From: an uncultured Aeromonadales bacterium
Lineage (GTDB): Bacteria; Pseudomonadota; Gammaproteobacteria; Enterobacterales; Succinivibrionaceae
Assembly: GCA_902776275.1 (NCBI GenBank)
Contig: CACYPI010000005.1
Location: 1-64,000 of the forward strand
DNA length: 64,000 nucleotides
Direction of reading: 5' to 3'
Shown here: in pieces, positions 1-7,940 of the stretch
How the letters are laid out: each line of letters starts with the position of its first letter
Numbering within the stretch: the first letter of the stretch is position 1
Made by a program: the position numbers and the translations under genes
The notes under the pieces: generated by a model
What the model was told of the DNA's origin: nothing
The model's input: only the letters and a program-made list of their open reading frames with translations
Database searches by the model: none

Positions 1-63
1 CAAGTGAATCACATTGGTGGTCAGCAAGAGGAACCCGCCGAAGATCTCCCAAGAGATCGGTAG
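1..63 (+). CDS. Possible 3' end of a gene truncated by the window edge
   Basis: Frame 1 is open from the first base to a TAG at 61-63 and encodes about 20 residues ending in QEEPAEDLPRDR. A perfect hairpin (67-88) follows directly, as expected after a gene. No family can be recognised from so short a tail. Because parS sites follow, a gene of the parAB/mnmG-rsmG neighbourhood is conceivable, but nothing in the residues shows it. Frame 3 is also open to base 80, so even the frame is uncertain. Confidence 0.3.
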   Translation, partial: QVNHIGGQQEEPAEDLPRDR

Positions 64-66
64 GAA

Positions 67-88
67 TCCCCTCTCTTTAGAGAGGGGA
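67..88. terminator. Hairpin after the truncated left-edge gene
   Basis: A perfect 9-bp stem (67-75 with 80-88, centre CCCTCTC/GAGAGGG) with a 4-nt loop. There is no T-run on either side, so it is a weak terminator or simply a structured boundary. A second 6-bp inverted repeat, GATCTC/GAGATC, lies at 43-58. Confidence 0.4.
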
Positions 89-105
89 GGATGTCAATTT
101 GCCTA

Positions 106-121
106 TGTTCCACGTGGAACA
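106..121. promoter_or_regulatory. parS site 1 (perfect palindrome)
   Basis: TGTTCCACGTGGAACA, a perfect 16-bp palindrome identical to the parS form known from Pseudomonas and close to the Bacillus consensus TGTTNCACGTGAAACA. Predicted ParB (Spo0J) nucleation site. Confidence 0.85.
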
Positions 122-261
122 TTTTTACTAAATCTCTCCTTAGACGGTTAATCTTCAATTGCTCTTAACGTAGTCACTTCCTCCGTATTCATTACTTCGA
201 GCCTTATCCGGACTCAATTCCATGAAAACGGAACTGATGGATTTGAAATATCAGAACGGAT

Positions 262-270
262 TTATTCACA
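262..270 (+). promoter_or_regulatory. DnaA box match
   Basis: TTATTCACA fits the DnaA consensus TTATNCACA and lies between parS sites 1 and 2. A second near match, TTATCCAAA, is at 527-535. One full box does not make an origin, but it fits origin-proximal DNA. Confidence 0.35.
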
Positions 271-279
271 TTCTCATAA

Positions 280-295
280 TGTTCCGCGTGAAACA
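280..295. promoter_or_regulatory. parS-like site 2
   Basis: TGTTCCGCGTGAAACA: it matches the parS consensus except for A to G in the left CAC core. Likely a weaker ParB site. Confidence 0.65.
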
Positions 296-388
296 TTCTT
301 TATATTTGCTTCGTGGTTGATGTCATCGGCTTTCATCTGCTGTTTGAATTTGGATAACTGATTGCTTCTGTGTGTAATTGCCTTCAAA

Positions 389-404
389 TGTTCCACGTGG
401 AACA
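389..404. promoter_or_regulatory. parS site 3 (perfect palindrome)
   Basis: TGTTCCACGTGGAACA, identical to site 1. Confidence 0.85.
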
Positions 405-490
405 ATGGAGTTCTTATTTGTGTGGATTTAATGGATCGAAATATTAAAAACGAGCCGACTGAAAGGAGAAAACCGTAATAGATGGTTTAG

Positions 491-506
491 TGTTCCACGT
501 GGAACG
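491..506. promoter_or_regulatory. parS site 4
   Basis: TGTTCCACGTGGAACG: only the outermost base departs from the perfect palindrome. Confidence 0.8.
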
Positions 507-587
507 TCAAAATCATTAAATGGAAATTATCCAAACGAGCTTACTTGAGCATTCTTGAATGTGATGTGCCTGAACAAGTAGATTTCA

Positions 588-603
588 TGTTCCACATGGA
601 ACA
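588..603. promoter_or_regulatory. parS-like site 5
   Basis: TGTTCCACATGGAACA: a single G to A change in the central CACGTG core. Confidence 0.7.
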
Positions 604-1043
604 TCACTCGAAACCAATTCAGTAGACTCGCCGTTCGTCCATTATGTCCCTCAACGTCCAAGCGAAAGCCCGCATTTTGAATGGCTGATCGATTAACCTC
701 ATGGTGGAAGGTCGTTTTCGTCACTTCAGCCGAAATTTATGCCATACGAGCTCATAGTTCTGACATCTTGTTCCTAATTGGCTGGCTCAGCGCAAGGACG
801 CGCGAGTTCCGGCGGTGATGATAAACATAAAGCCAAAAATGTCGCTAGGTAGAAATTACGTTCGATTTTTGTGCCCTGAATAAAGGATCGCGAACTATCT
901 ACTCAATCCAAGGCTTTTCTGTAAATGAAAATAGAAAACTAAAATTCAATCATCTGTGTCCTAAATACGGCTGATTGGTGACTTTATCAATCTTCTCTGA
1001 ATCAAACAAGTATTTTGGACCGAGGCCCGTTGATAATTTTGAA

Positions 1044-1059
1044 TGTTCTACGTGGAACA
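1044..1059. promoter_or_regulatory. parS-like site 6
   Basis: TGTTCTACGTGGAACA: a single change in the left half. It lies about 440 bp from site 5, whereas sites 1 to 5 are spaced roughly 85-175 bp apart. Confidence 0.7.
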
Positions 1060-1108
1060 TCAAATAGAGTCGAGTTCAAGAACAGAGAGATTAGAGACGC
1101 TAATAACA

Positions 1109-1136
1109 GAAGCCCCGATCCAAAGATCAGGGCTTC
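1109..1136 (-). terminator. Probable metY terminator
   Basis: Inverted repeat GAAGCCC (1109-1115) with GGGCTTC (1130-1136), continued by GATC/GATC around a 4-nt loop with one mismatch, just downstream of the metY stop. On the minus strand it is followed by TGTTATT rather than a clean T-run. Confidence 0.55.
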
Positions 1137-1160
1137 GTTGCTTGCGTAGAGAGGAATTGT

Positions 1161-2438
1161 TTAGACCGCAGCCAAAGCCTGGTCGAGGTCCGCGATGATG
1201 TCATCGATATTCTCGATGCCGATTGAAAGCCTGATAGTGTTGGGTTTGATGCCGGCGGCTTTCAATTCTTCATCACTCAGCTGGGCGTGAGTTGTGGTGG
1301 CCGGATGGATCACAAGGCTCTTCACATCTGCGACATTAGCCAGCAGTGAGAAAATCTTGAGATGGTCGATGAAGCGCTCAGCCTCAGCAATGCCGCCCTT
1401 TATCTCGAACGTGAAGATCGAAGCGCCGCCGTTGGGGAAGTACTTCTGATAAAGCTCGTGGTCCGGATGATCTGGCAGCGAGGGATGGTTCACATGAGCA
1501 ACCTTCGGATGGTTAGAGAGGAACTCGACAACCTTTTTGGCGTTGTAGGCATGTCTCTCAAGGCGCAGCGAGAGCGTTTCGACACCCTGAAGCAGGAGGA
1601 AGGCGTTGAACGGCGAAATGGTTGCGCCGGTATCACGCAGCAGAATAGCACGTATGTAAGTTACAAATGCTGCAGGTCCTGCGGCATCCAGGAAAGAAAC
1701 ACCGTGATAGCTAGGATTTGGGTCGGTGATCTGAGGGAACTTGCCGCTTTTGCGCCAATCGAACTTGCCCGATTCGACTATTACGCCGCCAAGGGTGGTG
1801 CCATGGCCTCCGATGAACTTAGTGGCCGAGTGGATCACGATGTCAGCGCCGTGCTCAAACGGACGGATGAAGTACGGAGTTCCAAAAGTGTTATCGACCA
1901 CGAGTGGGATCCCATGTCGGTGGGCGATCTCAGCCAGGGCATCGATGTCAGGCACATCGCTGTTTGGGTTTCCAAGGGTCTCGATGTAGATGGCCTTGGT
2001 GTTCTCCTTGATCGCAGTTCCGACGGCCTTCAGGTCGTGGATGTTCACGATGGTTGACGTAACGCCGAATGCAGGGAGTGTATGAACCAGCAGGTTCGAG
2101 GTGCCGCCGTAGATGGTCTCCTGGGCGACAATGTGGCCGCCATTCTCAGCAAGAGCTGCGATTGCGTAGGTCACTGCTGCGGCACCGGAGGCGAGAGCGA
2201 GACCGGCAGAACCGCCCTCAAGCGCGGCGATGCGGCGCTCAAAAACATCCTGGGTTGAGTTGGTCAGGCGGCCATAGATGTTTCCCGCATCGCGCAGCGC
2301 AAAGCGGTCAGCTGCATGCTTGAAGTTATGGAATACGTACGAAGTAGTCTGGTAGATAGGGACCGCGCGAGCATCGGTTGCTGGATCGGCCTGTTCCTGG
2401 CCAACGTGGACTTGGAGGGTTTCAAATTTGTAAGCCAT
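1161..2438 (-). CDS. metY: O-acetylhomoserine (thiol)-lyase
   Basis: Makes homocysteine (or methionine, from methanethiol) from O-acetylhomoserine and sulfide; a cytosolic PLP enzyme of methionine synthesis. The 425-residue product begins [14 protein letters not shown] and carries the Cys/Met-metabolism PLP fold, with the PLP-lysine motif [12 protein letters not shown] and the family signature [11 protein letters not shown] before it. Length is normal for MetY. The reading frame stays open 26 codons upstream, but ATG 2438 is preceded by AGAGAGG and matches the family start. The gene stands alone between the parS region and glyS. No MetJ-box array is visible upstream. Confidence 0.93.
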   Translation of the reverse strand: MAYKFETLQVHVGQEQADPATDARAVPIYQTTSYVFHNFKHAADRFALRDAGNIYGRLTNSTQDVFERRIAALEGGSAGLALASGAAAVTYAIAALAENGGHIVAQETIYGGTSNLLVHTLPAFGVTSTIVNIHDLKAVGTAIKENTKAIYIETLGNPNSDVPDIDALAEIAHRHGIPLVVDNTFGTPYFIRPFEHGADIVIHSATKFIGGHGTTLGGVIVESGKFDWRKSGKFPQITDPNPSYHGVSFLDAAGPAAFVTYIRAILLRDTGATISPFNAFLLLQGVETLSLRLERHAYNAKKVVEFLSNHPKVAHVNHPSLPDHPDHELYQKYFPNGGASIFTFEIKGGIAEAERFIDHLKIFSLLANVADVKSLVIHPATTTHAQLSDEELKAAGIKPNTIRLSIGIENIDDIIADLDQALAAV

Positions 2439-2554
2439 GATCGTTGCCTCTCTATTTATATTTTCACCCTGTACAAAATCTGGGATCACGGGCGAGCAGG
2501 CTAACTTTACCTTCATAGTGAAGATGTGTCATTCAACTCGCTGGATGTGGTGAA

Positions 2555-2583
2555 AGCATAAAACGGCATGGAAAAAATTACAA
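2555..2583 (-). promoter_or_regulatory. Candidate metY promoter
   Basis: On the minus strand TTGTAA (2583-2578) and TATGCT (2560-2555) are separated by exactly 17 nt, each matching four of six sigma-70 consensus bases. Inferred start is near 2548. Confidence 0.35.
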
Positions 2584-2692
2584 TAAAATCATTATATTAG
2601 TTTTAGATACCTGCTTATAGGGAAAAGTTATTGCCTGCTGTAGAGTGGAAGGTCCTGCTTTTACAAGGTACGATGGCGGAGGCAGGAAAGCA

Positions 2693-2722
2693 AAAGCCCC
2701 AGCTCGAAAGGGCCGGGGCTTT
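2693..2722 (-). terminator. glyS terminator
   Basis: AAAGCCCC/GGGGCTTT stem around a GC-rich loop, followed on the minus strand by TTTTGCTTT, about 25 bp past the glyS stop. Confidence 0.75.
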
Positions 2723-2746
2723 GGAGTGTGGGCTGTTGCCTAGACG

Positions 2747-4813
2747 TCAGTACAGGACCGAAATGTCGGCAGTCTTGCCGCAGAGGTCACGGAGCCTGGT
2801 TAGGATTGCCAGGCGGTTGCTTCTTACCGCCTCATCCTTGTCGTTGACCATCACGTGATCGAAGAAGCTGTCGATGTCGTTGCGCAGCTCGGAGAGTTTT
2901 GACATGGCCTGGGCGTAGTCGCCTGCCCTGTAGAGCTTGGCGATCTCAGGCTCAATGGCCTCGATGTGCTCGACCAGCGCCTTCTCGGCATCTTCGCGCA
3001 ACAGGGCTTTATCGGTCTTGCCAGACGAAGCCGGAGCTTTGCTGAGAATGTTGTTGATGCGCTTGTAAGCGGCCGCGAGATCAGCCGAGGCAGGATCGTC
3101 CTTGAAGGTGGTGACAGCCTTGATGCGGCGGTCGAAGTCGAGCAGGCTGTGAGGCTTGACTGACAGCACGGCCTGGATGATGGAACCATCGACACCCTGA
3201 TCCTGGTAGTAGGCCTTGAGGCGGTTGTAGATGTACTCCTCGACGGCCTGCTCAGGAGACCCCTTCTTGAACTTGTCAGCCATGAGCTCGCAGGCCTTGC
3301 GGATCATGGCGGTGAAGTCCACTTCGATCCCGTTCTCGATGATGATCCTGATGAGGCCGATGGCGGCGCGCCTCAAGCCGAACGGATCCTTGTCTCCGCG
3401 CGGCAGCATGCCGATGCCCATGATGCCGACGAGGGTGGTGATCTTCTCGGCAAGGCTGACGGCAATCTGAACAGGCTTGGTCGGGATCTTGTCACCGGCA
3501 AACCTCGGCTCGTAGGCCTGGAAGATTGCCTCTGACACATCCTTGTCCTCGCCGTCGAGCTCGGCGTAGTGCATGCCCATGATGCCCTGGGTGTCGGTGA
3601 ACTCTGTGACCATGGTGGTCGCGAGATCACACTTGCCGAGGTAGGCAGCGCGGTCGGCCTTTGCGGCGTCGGCGCCGGTCAGTTTGGCGATGAACACCGC
3701 CAGCTTGCGCACGATCCCGGTCCTGTAGGCGAGGGTGCCGATGTCCTTCTGGTAGACGATGGTCTCAAGCTTCGGGAAGAAGGACTCCAAGGTGTGCTTG
3801 CGATCGGTCTTGAAGAAGAACTCGGCGTCGGAGAGGCGCGGCCTGATGACGCGCTCGTTGCCGCTGATGAGGGAGGTCGGATCGTCCGGGCAGATGTTGC
3901 TGGCGAAGGCGAAAACCGGAAGCAGCTTGCCGTCATGGCTGTAGATCGGGAAGTACTTCTGATCGCCCTTCATGGTGTAGACGAGGGCCTCGGCCGGAAC
4001 CTCGAGGAAGCGCTCCTCGAAGGTGGCCTTGTAGATGTGCGGCGACTCGACGATGGAGGTGACCTCCTCGACGAGTGCGTCGTCGAGATCGGCGACGCCG
4101 TTGACCGAGTCGGCGATGGCCTTCACCTGGCTGATGATGGCGCTTTTGCGCTCGTCATAGTCAGCGGTGACATGGCCTTCATCGCGCAGCTGCTGAACAT
4201 AGGTGTCGGCAGAGCGGAGGGTGACCTTCTGCTGGCCGAGGAAGCGGTGGCCGTTGATGACGCGGCCGGACTCGACGCCCAGGATGCTGCCAGGGATCAC
4301 GTCCTCGCCGAATAGCATGCACAGCGTGTGGACCGGGCGGATGAACTCCTCGCGCTTGCTGCCCCAGTGCATGAGCCTGGGGATTGGCAGGGCCTTGAGG
4401 GCCTTGGCAAAGAGCTCCGGCACCAAGGAGGCTGTCTCCTTGCCTTTGATCTCGGCGTTGATGAACAGCCACTCGCCCTTGTCGGTCTTGAGCCTCTTGG
4501 CATCTGCGACGCTGATGCCGTTGGCCTTGGCCCAGCCTTCGGCAGCCTTGGTCGGCTTGCCTGCGGCATCGAAGGCGGCCTTGACCGCCGGGCCGCGGAT
4601 CTGGGTCTTGCGGTCGGCCTGCTTGGTCTCAAGATCCTTGATGAACAGAGCCAGCCTCCTGGGGGTGGCGTACCACTTCGAGGAGGAGAAGCCCAGGCCC
4701 TGGGCCTTGAGCTCGGAAACGAAGGTGTCGTGCAGCGACTGGGCGAGGTTCTTCAGCGACTTGGGAGGCAGTTCCTCGGTGCCCAGTTCCAATAGCAAAT
4801 TCTTGGTGTCCAT
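2747..4813 (-). CDS. glyS: Glycine-tRNA ligase, beta subunit
   Basis: Beta subunit of the bacterial alpha2-beta2 glycyl-tRNA synthetase; the large subunit binds tRNA-Gly, while the alpha subunit holds the aminoacylation site. The 688 residues (E. coli 689) begin MDTKNLLLELGTEELPPKSL, the family's N-terminal signature; the C-terminal part is the DALR-type anticodon-binding region. The frame runs far upstream over glyQ, but ATG 4813 has GGAGG close upstream and gives the family length. It starts 5 bp after the glyQ stop, so the two are cotranscribed and probably translationally coupled. Confidence 0.96.
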   Translation of the reverse strand: MDTKNLLLELGTEELPPKSLKNLAQSLHDTFVSELKAQGLGFSSSKWYATPRRLALFIKDLETKQADRKTQIRGPAVKAAFDAAGKPTKAAEGWAKANGISVADAKRLKTDKGEWLFINAEIKGKETASLVPELFAKALKALPIPRLMHWGSKREEFIRPVHTLCMLFGEDVIPGSILGVESGRVINGHRFLGQQKVTLRSADTYVQQLRDEGHVTADYDERKSAIISQVKAIADSVNGVADLDDALVEEVTSIVESPHIYKATFEERFLEVPAEALVYTMKGDQKYFPIYSHDGKLLPVFAFASNICPDDPTSLISGNERVIRPRLSDAEFFFKTDRKHTLESFFPKLETIVYQKDIGTLAYRTGIVRKLAVFIAKLTGADAAKADRAAYLGKCDLATTMVTEFTDTQGIMGMHYAELDGEDKDVSEAIFQAYEPRFAGDKIPTKPVQIAVSLAEKITTLVGIMGIGMLPRGDKDPFGLRRAAIGLIRIIIENGIEVDFTAMIRKACELMADKFKKGSPEQAVEEYIYNRLKAYYQDQGVDGSIIQAVLSVKPHSLLDFDRRIKAVTTFKDDPASADLAAAYKRINNILSKAPASSGKTDKALLREDAEKALVEHIEAIEPEIAKLYRAGDYAQAMSKLSELRNDIDSFFDHVMVNDKDEAVRSNRLAILTRLRDLCGKTADISVLY

Positions 4814-4818
4814 TTGTC

Positions 4819-5745
4819 TCAATCCTCCGCAGCCTTCGCGCCTTTGCACATGGGGAAGCCCAGGGCCTTGCGGGACTTGTAGTATTCCTCGGCGACCATC
4901 TTCGAGAGGGCGCGGATCCTCAGGATGTAGCGCTGCCTCTCGGTGACGGAGATGGCGTGGCGCGCGTCGAGCAGGTTGAAGCAGTGCGCAGCCTTGAGGA
5001 TGCGCTCGTAGGCGGGAAGCGGAAGCGGCTTCTCGAGCTTGAGCAGGTAGCCTGCCTCCTTTTCCATCTGGTCGAACATCGAGAAGAGGAAGGCGGTGTC
5101 GGCATACTCGAAATTGTAGGTGGACTGCTCGACCTCGTTCTGGTGGAAGACGTCGCCGTAGGTGACGTCGCCATTGACGGTGTGGGCCCACAGCAGATCG
5201 TATACGGTCTTCTTGTTCTGGATATACATAGCCAGCCTTTCAAGGCCGTATGTCAGCTCGCCGGTGACCGGGAAGCACTCGAGGCCGCCCACCTGCTGGA
5301 AATAGGTGAACTGCGAGATCTCCATGCCGTTGAGCCAGATCTCCCAGCCAAGGCCCCAGGCGCCCAGCGTCGGGTTCTCCCAGTTGTCCTCGACGAAGCG
5401 GATGTCGTTGACGGTCGGGTCGAAGCCCAGCTCGCGCAGCGAGCCCAAGTAGAGGTCCTGGATGTTGTCAGGGGACGGCTTCAAGACCACCTGGAACTGG
5501 TAGTAGTGCTGAAGGCGGTTGGGGTTCTCGCCGTAGCGTCCGTCGGTGGGGCGCCTGGAAGGCTGGACGTAGGCGCAGCAGTTGGGCTCGGGTCCGAGCG
5601 ACCTCAAGAAGGTCATGGGGTGGGAGGTTCCGGCGCCGACTTCCATGTCGAAAGGCTCGGCGATCATGCATCCGTGCCTCATCCAGTAGTCCTGCAGAGT
5701 CAGAATCAAACCCTGGAAAGTTTGAAGATCATATTTGTTGGGCAT
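4819..5745 (-). CDS. glyQ: Glycine-tRNA ligase, alpha subunit
   Basis: Catalytic alpha subunit of the heterotetrameric glycyl-tRNA synthetase (308 residues, family about 300). The opening [18 protein letters not shown], the class II region [20 protein letters not shown] and the stretch [19 protein letters not shown] are typical GlyQ. Promoter candidate TGCTAGAAT at 5900-5908 would give a leader of about 150 nt. The gene precedes glyS by 5 bp. Confidence 0.97.
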   Translation of the reverse strand: MPNKYDLQTFQGLILTLQDYWMRHGCMIAEPFDMEVGAGTSHPMTFLRSLGPEPNCCAYVQPSRRPTDGRYGENPNRLQHYYQFQVVLKPSPDNIQDLYLGSLRELGFDPTVNDIRFVEDNWENPTLGAWGLGWEIWLNGMEISQFTYFQQVGGLECFPVTGELTYGLERLAMYIQNKKTVYDLLWAHTVNGDVTYGDVFHQNEVEQSTYNFEYADTAFLFSMFDQMEKEAGYLLKLEKPLPLPAYERILKAAHCFNLLDARHAISVTERQRYILRIRALSKMVAEEYYKSRKALGFPMCKGAKAAED

Positions 5746-5899
5746 TTTTCAAAACCAAATCAAGGTAATCTGTTCAAAGCCGATCGCTTGCCAGCCCAAT
5801 GAGGCGGGGTTCCGCAATAGTGCGGCCCCCAGGGATCCCGGCTGCCAGGCGGCGCGGAGGGCATGCAAGGCCCTTGCCGCCGTTTTCGGCACGGGCAAT

Positions 5900-5908
5900 A
5901 TTCTAGCA
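5900..5908 (-). promoter_or_regulatory. glyQ extended -10 promoter
   Basis: TGCTAGAAT on the minus strand (TGn plus TAGAAT), no clear -35. Start near 5893, about 150 nt before the glyQ ATG. Confidence 0.5.
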
Positions 5909-5948
5909 TCTGGGGCGCTCGCCCACGGGCGCGCGCGGCATTGCAGCG

Positions 5949-6170
5949 CTACTTTTCGATTATGAACAGGTGGGGGTGGGCCTCGTCGGGCATGGCGGCC
6001 ATGAGGTGGCCCATGAACTTGCAGAAGGCTGGGAAGTCACGCAGCGACACCGGATCATCGGATAAGATCTCGACGCGGTCGCCCTTCTCAAGCGGCCTCA
6101 CAGCATTCTTCAGTATCATCAGCGGCTCCGGGCATGACATGCCGCGGCAGTCTAGCTTCACAACCTTCAT
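5949..6170 (-). CDS. tusA: Sulfur carrier protein, TusA/SirA family
   Basis: A 73-residue protein with the family motif CRGMSCPEPLMILK near the N-terminus; the cysteine of CPEP carries persulfide sulfur. In E. coli TusA passes sulfur from IscS toward tRNA 2-thiouridine synthesis. ATG 6170 is chosen because AAGGAGGG sits just upstream and the product then begins MKVVKLDCRG as in the family; the frame extends another 35 codons with no family match. It is divergent from the tRNA-Thr gene. Other TusA-like (YedF/YeeD) roles in selenium or sulfur metabolism cannot be excluded. Confidence 0.85.
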   Translation of the reverse strand: MKVVKLDCRGMSCPEPLMILKNAVRPLEKGDRVEILSDDPVSLRDFPAFCKFMGHLMAAMPDEAHPHLFIIEK

Positions 6171-6229
6171 GCAGCCGCCCTCCTTGCTCAAGCAGGCCTG
6201 TACCGGCTCCCGAAAAAGCGGGGCCTTTT

Positions 6230-6238
6230 TGCTATAAT
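6230..6238 (+). promoter_or_regulatory. tRNA-Thr promoter (extended -10)
   Basis: TGCTATAAT, a perfect TATAAT with TGn extension; no good -35. It is followed by a GC-rich discriminator, and the tRNA begins about 10 nt later. The reverse complement gives TATTAT toward tusA, so the element could serve both directions. Confidence 0.75.
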
Positions 6239-6248
6239 ACGTCCGGCC

Positions 6249-6324
6249 GCTGGCATAGCTCAGTTGGTAGAGCACCTGTTTTGTAAACAGGGGGTCACGA
6301 GTTCAAGCCTTGTTGCCAGCACCA
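6249..6324 (+). tRNA. tRNA-Thr (anticodon UGU)
   Basis: A 76-nt cloverleaf. Acceptor stem GCTGGCA (6249-6255) pairs with TGCCAGC (6314-6320), then A and an encoded CCA (6322-6324). D arm GCTC/GAGC, anticodon arm CCTGT-TTTGTAA-ACAGG with anticodon TGT, T arm ACGAG/CTTGT around TTCAAGC. All stems pair, with one G-U in the T stem. Confidence 0.96.
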
Positions 6325-6412
6325 CCACGGCGCCAGAAATTCGGCGCAGTAATCCCCCGGGGTTCACGCCGGAGCGGATCTTCCCTTACTTAAGAAAAAA
6401 TCTCAGGTCCGG

Positions 6413-6433
6413 AATGCCGGGAAAGGCATTTTT
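6413..6433 (+). terminator. Weak terminator after tRNA-Thr
   Basis: AATGCC/GGCATT 6-bp stem, loop GGGAAA, followed by TTT, about 90 bp past the tRNA end. Confidence 0.5.
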
Positions 6434-6569
6434 ATCCCGATCGAAGCGTTTTCAAGCCGTTGGAATAGCAGATTCAACTAACTGAAATTCAATGGCTTTT
6501 CAAGCGGCTAGGCGAAGCGGTTAGGATAATGGCTCCAGCTTAGACTTTTCTTAGGAAAATTTTGAAACA

Positions 6570-6589
6570 ATATTGTTGTATAACAATAT
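6570..6589. promoter_or_regulatory. AT-rich palindrome upstream of ompA
   Basis: ATATTGTT-GTAT-AACAATAT, a perfect 8-bp inverted repeat about 45 bp upstream of the ompA -10. It could be an operator for an activator or repressor; no known regulator was identified. Confidence 0.4.
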
Positions 6590-6630
6590 ATTAGCAAGGC
6601 ATCAAAATATGCTGGATCATTTTTTTTACA

Positions 6631-6639
6631 TGTTATAAT
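6631..6639 (+). promoter_or_regulatory. ompA promoter (extended -10)
   Basis: TGTTATAAT, perfect TATAAT with TGn extension, no convincing -35. Start near 6646 gives a leader of about 100 nt, long as in E. coli ompA. Confidence 0.7.
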
Positions 6640-6748
6640 GCGCCCGTGCGGATAAGGGCGGAAGCCCGAAAACCTTGATAAGCGCCACGTTGAAAATGAA
6701 GGCGCGCAAGGGGATCCGCTAAATGGGATTTTTAAAGAGAAAGAAATC

Positions 6749-7786
6749 ATGAAGACCAAGTTTTTAGCATTATCCGTCGCCGCTGCCTTCGCAGCTGCTT
6801 CCTTCTCCGCCAACGCGGCCCTCGAGAATTCCTGGGACTTCGGCGTCCAGGGCGGCTGGGCTCACACCTATTTCGACAATCACGCCAATGTGAGCAATGA
6901 AGACAAGAACGCCTTCAACTACGGCGTCTATGTCGGCTACAACTTCACCGACTGGTTCGGCCTCCAGCTGGGCTACAACGCCTTCCAGGACTTCAAGATC
7001 AAGACCAACGGCCAGAACCACACCCTCAAGATGTTCGGACCTGAGCTGAGCGCCCGCTTCGCTTACCCGATCGACGACAATGGGTCTGATGTCTATGCCC
7101 GCGTCGGCTTCTCCTGGACCACCGATCACCTCAAGGGGAGCAACCACGGTGCTGACTCCTTCGACCCGCTGCTCGGCGTTGGCGTCCAGTACCACTTCAC
7201 CAGGAGCTTCGGCGGCCGCATCGGCTACGACTACTACTTCAAGCCGTTTGACTCCGACTATGCCCCTGAGAAGAAGATCGACGATGGCATGGGCGTCCTG
7301 TACGTCGGCCTGCAGTACACCATCGGCGGCCCTACCCCTGCCGTCGCTCCGGCTCCTGCTCCTCAGCCCACCACTGAGCGCGTGACCGAGAACCACAGCC
7401 TCTCCGCTGGCACCCTGTTCCCGTTTGACGGCTCCACCCTGTCCGCCAACGGCAAGAAGGTGATCTCCGATGTCGTCAACAGCTCCAAGCAGCTCCAGAA
7501 CACCGACTTCGAGGTCTATGGCTACACCGACCGCATCGGCTCTGACGCCTACAACCAGAAGCTCTCCGAGAAGCGTGCTTCCGCCGTTGCCAACCAGCTG
7601 CGCGCTGACGGCCTGACCGCCTCCCAGATCAAGACTGTCCAGGGCCGCGGCAAGGCCAACCCTGTGACCGGCAACAAGTGCGATTCCGTCAAGGGCAAGG
7701 CTGCTCTCATCGACTGCCTGGCTCCGGATCGCCGCGTTGAGGTCGTGGTCCACGGTGACAAGACCGTTGAGAAGACTGCTGACTAA
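6749..7786 (+). CDS. ompA: OmpA-family outer-membrane porin
   Basis: 345 residues. Signal peptide 1-23 ending SANA, then an eight-strand-type beta barrel (about 24-195, alternating aromatic segments such as WDFGVQGGW and GVYVGYNF), a Pro/Ala hinge PTPAVAPAPAPQP, and a C-terminal OmpA domain (about 213-340) with LSEKRASAVANQL and PDRRVEVVV that would bind peptidoglycan. A cysteine pair in the C-terminal domain (NKCDS...IDCLAPD) resembles that of E. coli OmpA. It anchors the outer membrane to the wall. Codon use looks strongly biased, fitting high expression. A strong terminator follows. Confidence 0.95.
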   Translation: MKTKFLALSVAAAFAAASFSANAALENSWDFGVQGGWAHTYFDNHANVSNEDKNAFNYGVYVGYNFTDWFGLQLGYNAFQDFKIKTNGQNHTLKMFGPELSARFAYPIDDNGSDVYARVGFSWTTDHLKGSNHGADSFDPLLGVGVQYHFTRSFGGRIGYDYYFKPFDSDYAPEKKIDDGMGVLYVGLQYTIGGPTPAVAPAPAPQPTTERVTENHSLSAGTLFPFDGSTLSANGKKVISDVVNSSKQLQNTDFEVYGYTDRIGSDAYNQKLSEKRASAVANQLRADGLTASQIKTVQGRGKANPVTGNKCDSVKGKAALIDCLAPDRRVEVVVHGDKTVEKTAD

Positions 7787-7810
7787 CAGCAAAGTCTGAT
7801 CTTTGAATGA

Positions 7811-7837
7811 AAGCCCTCCCGTCAAGGAGGGCTTTTT
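7811..7837 (+). terminator. ompA terminator
   Basis: AAGCCCTCC/GGAGGGCTT 9-bp stem, 6-nt loop, ending in TTTTT; 25 bp past the ompA stop. Confidence 0.9.
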
Positions 7838-7888
7838 AATTGCCCGGACTGTCTGCTCCATGCGGGACAGAAGCCATCCAGGCAAGCA

Positions 7889-7920
7889 AAAGCCCCCGCC
7901 GCGCAAGCGGCAGGGGCTTT
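7889..7920 (-). terminator. Terminator of the rpoZ-spoT-pldB-cobW transcript
   Basis: AAAGCCCC/GGGGCTTT continued by CGCCGC/GCGGC around a short loop; on the minus strand it runs into TTTTGCTT. It lies 20 bp past the CobW-type gene's stop. Confidence 0.8.
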
Positions 7921-7940
7921 GTCAATTCGGAATATCCCGG

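Larger units (their letters stand above)
64..1160. other. AT-rich gene-free region with a parS cluster
   Basis: About 1.1 kb with no convincing gene, visibly AT-richer than the rest of the window. It holds six copies of a 16-bp parS-like palindrome (106, 280, 389, 491, 588 and 1044), one DnaA-box match (262) and, at its right end, the probable terminator of metY. The only longer open frame, on the minus strand at 527-724, runs through two of the palindromes and has no family resemblance. By analogy with known ParABS systems this would be the chromosomal centromere, normally near oriC. No parA or parB lies in the window. Confidence 0.7.
2439..2746. other. Intergenic metY leader and glyS terminator
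   Basis: About 310 bp. It holds a candidate metY promoter (2555-2583), a leader of roughly 110 nt, an AT-rich stretch at about 2570-2630 and the glyS terminator (2693-2722). The leader could be read in frame with metY as a 26-residue extension. No SAM-riboswitch core was recognised. Confidence 0.6.
6325..6748. other. Intergenic tRNA-Thr to ompA
   Basis: About 420 bp with no credible gene. It contains a small terminator (6413-6433), a 20-bp AT-rich palindrome (6570-6589), the ompA extended -10 (6631-6639) and an ompA leader of about 100 nt. Short open frames here on both strands match nothing. Confidence 0.7.

Noticed and set aside
527..724. 65-residue open frame on the minus strand in the parS region
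   Set aside because: It crosses two parS palindromes and has no family resemblance; a chance frame.
1..1160. CRISPR array
   Set aside because: The repeated 16-mer is a palindrome at irregular spacing with variable copies, fitting parS rather than CRISPR repeats.
2439..2746. SAM riboswitch or MetJ boxes before metY
   Set aside because: No SAM-riboswitch core and no tandem AGACGTCT-like repeats were found; one AGACGTCA at the glyS stop is isolated.
4814..5191. N-terminal extension of glyS
   Set aside because: The frame overlaps glyQ and reads as Arg-rich nonsense; GlyS starts at 4813 with a Shine-Dalgarno site.
6264..6485. 73-residue plus-strand frame starting in tRNA-Thr
   Set aside because: It begins inside the tRNA and runs through the terminator; not a gene.
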